Assembly (NCBI RefSeq): GCF_900497805.2
Contig: NW_020953950.1
Coordinates: 830,200-894,199, forward strand
Origin: Vombatus ursinus
Taxonomy: Eukaryota; Chordata; Mammalia; Diprotodontia; Vombatidae
Length of the DNA: 64,000 bases
Direction: 5' to 3'
Shown here: positions 56,350 to 64,000 of the stretch, piece by piece
Layout: each line of letters opens with the position of its first letter
Numbering within the stretch: position 1 is the first letter of the stretch
Position numbers and translations under genes: made by a program
Notes under the pieces: model-generated
What the model was told of the DNA's origin: nothing
Seen by the model: only the letters and a program-made list of their open reading frames with translations
The model's database searches: none

Positions 56350-57000
56350 AACTTCAAGAGTTCAATGCAATCCAACAAGCCTTTATTGAGGGCATACTAT
56401 GCCCCAGGCACTGTCCTAGGTTCCAAAGATGCAGACAAAAACAATACAGTTCTAGCCACATGTACACAGATAAGAAAATACAAAATACATACACAATCAT
56501 TTCTGGATGTGGGTTAGTGGTGGATGGGAATCGCACAAGTCTCTTCTAGGAGATGGTGCTGGATTTGAGGCCAGAGCCAGTTTCTCCCAGGAGGTGGAGA
56601 TGAGGGAAGGAAAGCCCTCCAAGTATGGGGGATGGCTAATTTGTCTGGAATATGTTAGGAACACTCTGGATTCTACTTTACAGTGGTAGGCTGGAGCCAG
56701 ACCCTAAAAGTTTTACTGCCAAAGAGATGACTGTATAGCGAGCCATTGAAGCTTACATTTAGATGCTAGATAGAGCAGATGGGTCTTATACTGGCCAGGC
56801 ATGGAAGATGAATATTCAGATTAAGGGGAGGAGGAAGGAAGTTCTGAGAGAACAGAGGTCAGCATGAACCAAGGCCAGAAGGTGTGAATGTTTGCGTACC
56901 TGGAGAGTGGAGAAAGGCAACAGCTAACCAGCCTTATTGGGGAAATGAGGTTCAGTGGGCAGGGTTGGGCCAGATTAAACAATTCTTCTTGGAAATTCTT
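56350..57000 (-). repeat. L2 fragment (old)
   Basis: TTTATTGAGGGCATACTATG, CAGGCACTGTCCTAGGTTCC, then degraded L2 to about 57000. Confidence 0.65.
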
Positions 57001-57364
57001 TCCTTTCCTGGTTAATACCACACTATGTTTTTAATTTTATCCACTTAACATCCTTCTCTAAAAGAAGGATGAAATCAGAATCAACCCAATTCAAATCTGG
57101 GGAAACAGAAGCACCTAGAATATTCTCATAGATTCAAAACTCTTAAGTGTCCAAAGTTAAGGAAGGTCCTGAAACCACAGGGTGGACAATGGGAAACTGA
57201 AGGCACTTCCAAGTGGGTTAGAAGACCTCCAGAGTCCTTTCTAGCTTGAAATAGGGATCTTAGATACACCCACTTTACAGATGAGGAAACTGAGACCCAC
57301 AGAGATGAAGTGATTTGCTCAAGGTCACACAGCAAGTAGCAGTGCTCTTTTTCAAATACGTTTC
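57001..57364. other. Unclassified, with a minus MIR
   Basis: 57250-57350 is a minus MIR (CACTTTACAGATGAGGAAAC). Confidence 0.6.
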
Positions 57365-57590
57365 CTTCAACTGGTCTCCCTCACCAGGAACACCTCTAAT
57401 CAGGGCTATCTTTGTTTTCCCAATTCTATTTTAAGCCTAATTATTTGACTCCAGGTCAGTGCAGATGAAAACTCAGCTCACCATTGAAAGGAATTGTGTT
57501 GAATCATTTGGTTTAACTAGAAAATTCCCTTTGCCATGTGACTAAACTCCAATTTGCCCAAGGCCAGATTTTTGCACACTGCTATTTTTT
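57365..57590 (+). repeat. Unclassified dispersed repeat B, copy 2
   Basis: Second copy of the block series described at 51375-51640. Confidence 0.6.
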
Positions 57591-58600
57591 TATTAAGTAC
57601 AGCTAGCCAGAAAGTAAAGCCAGGCCTCTATGATGCCCCATTTTATTTGGGGTTTTCGTAGGGCAATGCTTGAAGCTAACCTGGAATATCCCATTATGGC
57701 GCTCATAGAAACGTCATCCTAGGACCTCTGACTCCTGCAGTCATATCATTTGGAAAAAGCTGTTTGTTTTTCAACTATGCTATTTCATGACATAGGATAC
57801 TTTCAGTGCTCAAGAGACATGTACCTGCATTCCAATCCTTGCTCAGCCACTTGTGAACCCTTATGACCTTGGCTAAATCCCTTCCCCTTTCTGGGCCTCA
57901 GTTTCCTCATCTGTAAAGCCCAACCCTCTCATTTTATAGATGAGGAAAACTTGAGGATGATTTCACACAGGTAGAAAGTAGCAGAGATGGAATTCAATAG
58001 TACTGGGTATCTTTTCCTAAGAATTTCCTTATATAAGAAAAGAGAGGGATTTTTGCTGGGTTACAATTTGCTTACGCCTCCATCCTTATGAGAACTCATC
58101 AGAAAATACAAAAAGGCAGCATAAGGTAGTGGAGAGAGCTCTAGACTTGGAGTCAGGAACTCAGGAGCCCTGGGTTTGAATCCAAGTTTCTGAATCTTTG
58201 GATATGTGACCCTGGACAAGTCACTTCTTTCTGAGCCTCCATTTCCTCATCTATGAAAGGGAGTTAACACTTAATACTCTCCATCTCACAGGGTCCTTAG
58301 AGGAAAAGGGCTTTGTAAAACTTAAAATGCTAAAGAAATGGAAACTACTATAATTAATCCACAGTCTCCAAAGAAAATTAATTTCACACACACAGAAGGA
58401 AATGCAGGAGCACATGGTAAGTGTGAACAGACTATGGTATATATAAGAAGAGGATCATGGAGTAGGAAGGGATCTTGGAGGTTATCAAATCTCACCCCTT
58501 CATTTTATAAATGAAGAAACTGAGGCACCAAGAGGTAAATGACTTATCCAAGGTCATACAGTTAATAAATGGCAGAGCTGAGATTACAGCATTATTGAAT
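57591..58600. repeat. MIR and CORE-SINE copies in unclassified sequence
   Basis: 57800-57930 plus MIR. 58100-58340 plus CORE-SINE. 58450-58600 minus THER copy. Confidence 0.65.
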
Positions 58601-58619
58601 TACAGGTAAATTAGAAGTA

Positions 58620-58835
58620 AAATATTATCAAGAAGATGTAAGATAGGAAGAGAAGATGGGGTGACCATGTGGTGAGGCATGACAGCTGGATAGCTATCCC
58701 AGTGGTACCCTTGAATATGGCAGAAGGATTGGAGGAAAGTCTCCCACATGTTGGGTGGGACCCCTGAAGTGAACCTACAGGGCATGGATGAGGAATTATA
58801 CAGGATGGGCAGGCAAGGAAATCATCATAGAAGGG
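58620..58835 (+). mobile_element. RTE-type LINE ORF2 C-terminal scrap
   Basis: One frame reads GRRIGGKSPTCWVGPLK then, after a stop, TYRAWMRNYTGWAGKE. This is the degraded counterpart of the GRPPTRWxDPLKRxYGxxWMRxAQDRxxW ending seen in RTE-like non-LTR polyproteins. Confidence 0.6.
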
Positions 58836-59019
58836 GGAAATGGAAAATGACTAAAATGGGAGCCTGTGATAATTACAATTATTCAGAAAATGCCTAGGGT
58901 GGGGGGGGGTGGAGATACAACTTGCTTTGTTGGAAGGACTTTCCAAAGTGGTGAGATCCCAGCTCCCCAAGAGAGCACTTGACCATTCTTATAAATGTGA
59001 TGAGGTTCCATGGGCTCTG

Positions 59020-60000
59020 CATTGTGAGAGATCACAGAACCAGAAGGGGCTTCAAGAAAAGTCCAATGTAACCTCCTCATTTTATAAGTAAGGCTCTGAG
59101 AGGTGACTTGTCTAAGGTCACAAAGCTAGGACACTGCAGAACCAGAGAGAAGACCTCACCCACCCTCAATACTTTCCCCCCAACATGAGGTGGCTTCTCA
59201 GGGTGCTCCTTAACCAACATTTTTGGTTTGGTGCATTAAGTCTTTCTATCTATAAAAGTCATCATTGACTCAACTGTTCACAATAGAAGGGGAATCTCAT
59301 GACTGGGAATAGCCACGAGGAAGGTAGAAAGGCCCCATACATACCAAAATATTCATAATAATATTCACAATATTTTATAGAAGTGGAACAGGTAGGTGGC
59401 ACAGTGAATAGAGCACTGGCCCTGGAGTCAGGAAGACCTAAATTCAAATCCAGCCTCAGACACTAGCTGTGTGACCGTGGGCAAGTCACTTAACCCTGAC
59501 CACCTCCAAAAAAATATTTTGTAGAAGTAAAAAATTGGAAATTAAGTGAGTATCTGTTGATTTGGGGAAATGGCTGAATAATTTGCTGAATATGAACATA
59601 ATGGAACATTCCTGTACCGTAAGAAGTATGTGTGAATTCAGAGAAACATAGGAAGGCTTGTTTGAACTGATGCAGAGTAAAGTAAGTAGAGCTAGGAGAA
59701 ACAACGAGACCGAAACATAAACAAACACAGCACTTGAAGATGAAACCCAGAAACTAAAGTAAAAGATGAATGGCAATAATTGACCACTGTCCAGAGGACC
59801 AAATGATGAAACAACCCTTTGCTCTTCATAGGAGTGGAGGCACAATAGGTGAAGAATGTTGCATACATCATCAATTTGGTGGGTTGGTGGATTTGTGTAA
59901 CTTTTTCATTATAGCAATAGAGGGTTCAGATTGGGAATAGGGTAAAGAGGTGGGCAGCGCACATACAAATTATGATGATGTAAAAGAAAAAGGTACCAAT
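59020..60000. mobile_element. MIR and LINE-type element split by a short SINE
   Basis: 59020-59160 minus MIR. 59240-59390 plus 59515-60000 is one LINE-type element (ATGAACATAATGGAACATTC, TTGTTTGAACTGATGCAGAG) related to 60960-61425. A short SINE is inserted at 59391-59514, with near-identical ATATTTTxTAGAAGT on both sides. Confidence 0.7.
59391..59514 (+). repeat. Short tRNA-headed SINE with target duplication
   Basis: ACAGGTAGGTGGCACAGTGA to CACTTAACCCTGACCACCTC then A-rich. Target duplication ATATTTT(A/G)TAGAAGT. Confidence 0.85.
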
Positions 60001-60369
60001 GTGACTTTTTTTTTTAAGTTGCTATTCATATGGGCTACTCAGTGAGATCTCAGTGGCTGCTCTATCTAATAAAAACTCTCTTGACCAGCAGGGAGCCTCT
60101 CTAATTCACTTTCTGACTTCCCTGACTGTGTCTTACATGCCAAGAAACTGTCTGCAGATCTCTCCATTTTTCTCACTTGAACTGGTCACAGAATTCTATT
60201 AACCCCAAGCATTTTATGGATCATCCTAATTGTTTTCATAAACTCCCAAGTTAGTTTTCCACTTTCCTCTTCTATTATGATTTACTAGCCTGTTAAAACC
60301 TACTCACAGGTCATAAGTACTACAAGGGAAAAGGTTATAGAGCTCAGTTTGGGTCATAGGCTCAAGGAA

Positions 60370-60960
60370 TTATAATAATAACAACAAATAACTAGCATCT
60401 ATACTGTGCTTTAAAGTTTGCAGAGGACTTTACAAATATTATCTCATTTTATCCTTGCAACAACCCTGGGAGGTAAGTGCTATTAAAATCCTCATTTTAC
60501 AGATGAGGAAACTGAGACAAACAGAAATTAAGTGACTTGCCTAGGGTCACACAGCTAGTAAATGTCTGAGGCCAAATCTGAATTTAGGTCTTCCTGACTC
60601 CAGATTCATTATTCTATCCACTGCACTATCTAATTGCTTCCATATCTTATAAACAGACCTTATACATAAAGAAACTGAAGCCTAGAGAGGTTCAGTGATT
60701 TCCCCAGGATCACAGAGCTAGTAGGTGTCAGAGGGCAAGATCTGAACCCAGTTCTCTCTGACAAGAAGTCCAGCATGCTGTCCACTATGCCATGAGGCCA
60801 GGGACTCAGTACTTCCTTGCTGTGTGACCTAGCTAAGTCATTGCAGCTAAGCCTCAATCCTTACCTGTGAAATGCGGACAATGAGCCCTACCTATACTAC
60901 CTATCTCATAGAGTTGTTGTGTTTTGTAAACTTTAAGAGTCCTGGAAAAATATGAGTTCT
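60370..60960. repeat. CORE-SINE/MIR copies
   Basis: 60370-60640 minus CORE-SINE, near full length (CATCTATACTGTGCTTTAAA). 60655-60800 minus MIR. 60800-60955 plus CORE-SINE fragment. Confidence 0.82.
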
Positions 60961-61425
60961 TCGAACTGATGCAAAGTGAAATGAACAGAACCAGGGAAAC
61001 ATTGTACACAATATCAGCAACATTGTGTAATGATCAACTATGAATGACTCAGTTCTTCTAAGCAACACAATGATCTAAGACAAGAACAAAAGATGCACTA
61101 TCCATATCCTGATAAGAACTGATGCATGCAGATCGAATGCATTTTTTTCACTTACTTTATTCTTCGTTGTGTGTTTTTTAAATATGTTTCTTCTTTCACA
61201 ACTGTGACTAATATGGAAATATTTTTACATGTTAGCACATGTATAAACTATATCAAACTGTCTACCATTTTCAGAAGAAGGGAAGGAAGGGGAAGGAGGG
61301 AGAAAAAATTGGAACTCAAAATCTTGTAAAAATGAATGCTAAAAATTTTCTTGAGATATAACTGGGGAAAAAATAAAATACTATTTTAAAAAATAAAAAT
61401 AAAAGAGAAAAAAATATGAGTTCTT
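60960..61425 (+). mobile_element. LINE-type 3' end with A-rich tail
   Basis: GAACTGATGCAAAGTGAAAT, TTGGAACTCAAAATCTTGTA, then AAAAATAAAATA repeats. Full 3' version of the piece inserted at 3014-3306. Confidence 0.75.
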
Positions 61426-61439
61426 AGTATTTCTAAGAA

Positions 61440-61897
61440 AGGCAGTGAAGGGTAATGGAAAGTACCCTGGAGATGGTTTCAAATTTGGCTTAGATAATTA
61501 CCAGCTGTGTGATCAGAGGTAAGACCCTTTGCCCCCCTGAGTCTGTGTTTGAATCTGTAGAATGGGAATGATATTTGTACCACCAACTTCACAGGGCTTT
61601 TGTGAGGAGAATACTTTATAAACCATAGCTTGGTACATAATTATTGTTATTCTCTTTCTTCTCATTTTCCAAGATGGAGGACAGGAGGGTGGCCCCAGGT
61701 CTTAATCATTTTTGTGTCATGGGTTCCCTTGTCAGTCTCATGAAGCCTGTAGCCCCCTTCTCAGAATAACGTTTTAAATTCATAAAATAAAATACATAGA
61801 ACTCCAGAGGAAACCACTTATATTGAAATACAATGACCAAATACAGAGCTTTTTTTAAACTTCACTGACCCCAGGCTAGAACCCCTGCTCACCAAGA
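61440..61897. repeat. CORE-SINE (plus) and hAT-like element (minus)
   Basis: 61440-61640 CORE-SINE. 61695-61897 third copy of the hAT-like family of 2909-3430 (TCTCAGAATAACGTTTTAAA, CCCCAGGCTAGAACCCCTGC). Confidence 0.7.
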
Positions 61898-62109
61898 CCT
61901 TTGTCCAGCTCAGCCAATACTGTCCAAAGGCCCCTCTAGCTCTAAAGCTCTATGTTCTCTGTTTTTAGGAAATAGATTCTCATGATTGCCCCATGTGCTA
62001 ATTAATGTCATTAGCACTTAGCTCCAATGCTGTCTTAGCTTTCCTGGACCAGATGATCTCTAAAAATGGGATCCTAGGATCTTAAGATTGAAGGTCTTTT
62101 AATAGCTCT

Positions 62110-62265
62110 TTTAATTTTTTTTTTTTGGCTAGGCAATGGGGTTAAGTGACTTGCCCAGGGTCACACAGCTAGTAAGGGTCAAGTGTCTGAGGCCGGATTT
62201 GAACTCAGGTCCTCCTGACTCCAAGGCCGGTACTCTATCCACTGCACCACCTAGCTGCCCCTTTT
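62110..62265 (-). repeat. Short poly(A) tRNA-headed SINE, well preserved, with target duplication
   Basis: T-run, CAATGGGGTTAAGTGACTTG, GCCGGATTTGAACTCAGGTC, CCACCTAGCTGCCCC. CTTTTAATTTTT is on both sides. Probably one of the younger insertions here. Confidence 0.92.
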
Positions 62266-62449
62266 AATTTTTTTAATGAAATGTTTTATTAAAATTTTCT
62301 TAAAAGCTTAGGAGAGAAGCAGGCACTGATGCAGTAGAGAACCACCCTCAAAGTCATATATATTAGCTGTGTGACTCCAGGCAAACCCCCTTACTACCCC
62401 AGCAACTCTCTGAGGATTGAAGTTGCAGAGATGGTACATAGACCAACAC

Positions 62450-62780
62450 TTGAAATAACATTTATAAAGCGTTTAGTATAGTACCTGGCATGTAGTAGGT
62501 GTTTAATAAATGCTTACTGACTGGTAGAGGGAGTTTCAGTCAGTCAACAAACACTTATTAATGCTTACTATGTGCCAAGCACTGGAGATTCTCAGCCCAG
62601 AAGTTCCCTATTCAATGAGATCATAGGTTCAAGTCCCCAGCTCCTTCATCTCATCCTTAGAGGCAGCCTAGTGTAATGGTTAAAGCTGACCTCAGAGTCA
62701 CAAAGACCTGGGTTCAAGTCTCACCTCTGACACACATTAGCTCTGTGATCCTGGCCAAGTAAAAGCTTTCAGTGTCCTCA
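62450..62780 (+). repeat. L2 tails and CORE-SINE
   Basis: 62450-62525 plus L2 tail. 62535-62590 minus L2 tail. 62640-62780 CORE-SINE head. Confidence 0.75.
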
Positions 62781-62934
62781 GGCAGCTCTGGGACTATATA
62801 AGAGGCAAAGAAGGTGTCCACCTGAACTAGTGGAGGGGGGCGGTTTGGGTTCTTCCTTGGGAGCTCTCTACCCCTATAAAATCAGAGATCTGATTTTAAA
62901 AAAATTAAAACTTAGCATTGAACATTAATACAAC

Positions 62935-63138
62935 CCCTTCATTTTCCAGATGAGGAAAATGAGACCCAAAGATGGATATATGTAACAAAACAAACAACAA
63001 AAATATATGTAACAAAGACGTATACATAACACACATACACACATGTGTATATACACATATATACATACATGTATCTATACACATATGCCTACATATACAC
63101 ACTATGTATGTATATGCACACACATGCACACGTGCACG

Positions 63139-63182
<44 letters not shown>

Positions 63183-63250
63183 TAAGTGGCAGAGCAAGGA
63201 TTCCAACCCAGAGCCTCTAAGTCCAAACCAATGTCCTTTCTTCTGTACTA
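62935..63250 (-). repeat. MIR split by a (CA/TA/CG)n microsatellite
   Basis: 62935-62975 (CATTTTCCAGATGAGGAAAA) and 63180-63250 (GTTAAGTGGCAGAGCAAGGA) are the two parts of one MIR. 63010-63178 between them is TATACA, CGCGCGCG and CA repeat. Confidence 0.82.
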
Positions 63251-63299
63251 CAAAGTCTATAAAGCTCACTTGGTTGAGTAGTTTAGGACACAGGTATAC

Positions 63300-64000
63300 T
63301 ACATACAAAACAATTTTTTATTATTAAAAACAAGAACTCAGTTGCACAATTTTTAGCAGAAACCTTTTTAAAACACCAGACATCTTCTATACACTTTTGG
63401 TAATGATATATTTTTTTCCCAATGGTACAAGAGAAAGAAGACCAGCACCTGTCCACTGTGGGAAGCCTGGCAGACCTTTGGCCCTCAAAGAATTGAGAGC
63501 TTCATCGGCTTTCCAAGACCAACCACACTGGGTTCCAGGCCCCTGAACCATTTTGTGTCGCTGCTCAGTCAACCTGGTGACAATACAATTCCTTGCATGG
63601 TCCTGTTAATGTTTCAAAATGCTTGAGAAGGCAGAGACATTTTCTTTTTCTTGTTCAAACAAACAAACAAACAAACCATGGTTCTATTGGGAAAAGGAAA
63701 ACACATACAAACACTCAAACACATAAAAATAAAAATACAACTTTTCCTTTCCTAGATGGAAAGAGGAGTGATTCTTGCTAATAATTCAGGATTGCAAAGG
63801 GACGCTACTGAAGATAGATAACAGGCGCTCTTAACTTAAAATGAGAAGTAGAGATGTCTAAGATGTGTCTCTCAGATCTCTCTGCTATGTAAGTTTTTGT
63901 GGAATGTCAATCTGGCTTAGCACTCCTGATCCCCTTCTTGACCTCTGCCCTGCCTTCCCACCAAAGTTAGTATGATACACACACATATATATGGGGTCCA
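63300..64000 (-). other. Possible 3' UTR end of the upstream neighbour (TMEM51 by synteny)
   Basis: The last 0.7 kb is nearly free of interspersed repeats. On the minus strand it contains AATAAA (plus TTTATT, 63317-63322) with possible cleavage near 63300. In human, TMEM51 lies upstream of FHAD1 in the same orientation with an intergenic gap of a few tens of kb, similar to the roughly 25 kb seen here. No TMEM51 coding sequence is visible, so this rests on gene order and the poly(A) signal alone. Confidence 0.35.

Overview
The window looks like a gene-poor, retroposon-rich piece of a marsupial nuclear genome. The evidence is many copies of a tRNA-headed SINE beginning GGGGCAGCTAGGTGG (both a long form with an RTE/BovB-like tail and a short poly(A) form), abundant MIR/THER-type CORE-SINEs, L2, CR1/L3, hAT and marsupial-type L1 fragments, and long microsatellites. 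The sequence does not settle whether this is an opossum or an Australian marsupial.

The host gene is FHAD1 on the minus strand, recognised from two small exons. Exon 2 (28179-28285) carries the start codon and the first 31 residues. Exon 3 (15246-15452) carries the next 69 residues. Joined in phase 0 they give an FHA domain that matches the N-terminus of human FHAD1 as I recall it. A CpG island at about 38.3-38.8 kb has a good minus-strand splice donor and a near-perfect RFX X-box, and is the likely promoter and non-coding exon 1. Bases 1-15245 are then intron 3, 15453-28178 intron 2 and 28286-38436 intron 1. Later exons lie off the left edge.

Inside FHAD1 intron 1, on the same strand, is an intact single-exon TRIM-family gene (RING, B-box2, coiled coil, PRY-SPRY; 462 codons from its first ATG at 31953). 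It has a TATA box, a CACCC box, and a poly(A) signal followed by an A-tract. It may be a retrogene or an old intronless TRIM.

From about 39 to 63.3 kb I see only intergenic repeats. The last 0.7 kb is repeat-poor and has a minus-strand AATAAA. In human the gene upstream of FHAD1 is TMEM51, so this may be the end of the TMEM51 3' UTR; that is an inference from gene order.

The most unusual structure is a set of minisatellites (about 32-33 bp unit, five or six arrays between 1 and 25.4 kb). Each array sits at the end of a CORE-SINE and appears to be a tandem amplification of the SINE's 3' tail. Similar local expansions affect L2: a 129-bp tandem repeat of the L2 tail at 37.6-38.1 kb and a roughly 760-bp GATA-type expansion inside an L2 at 50 kb. 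Several nested insertions have readable target-site duplications, including a poly(A)-ended retrocopy of an LTR transcript end and a LINE insertion about 50 bp from the FHAD1 exon 2 acceptor.
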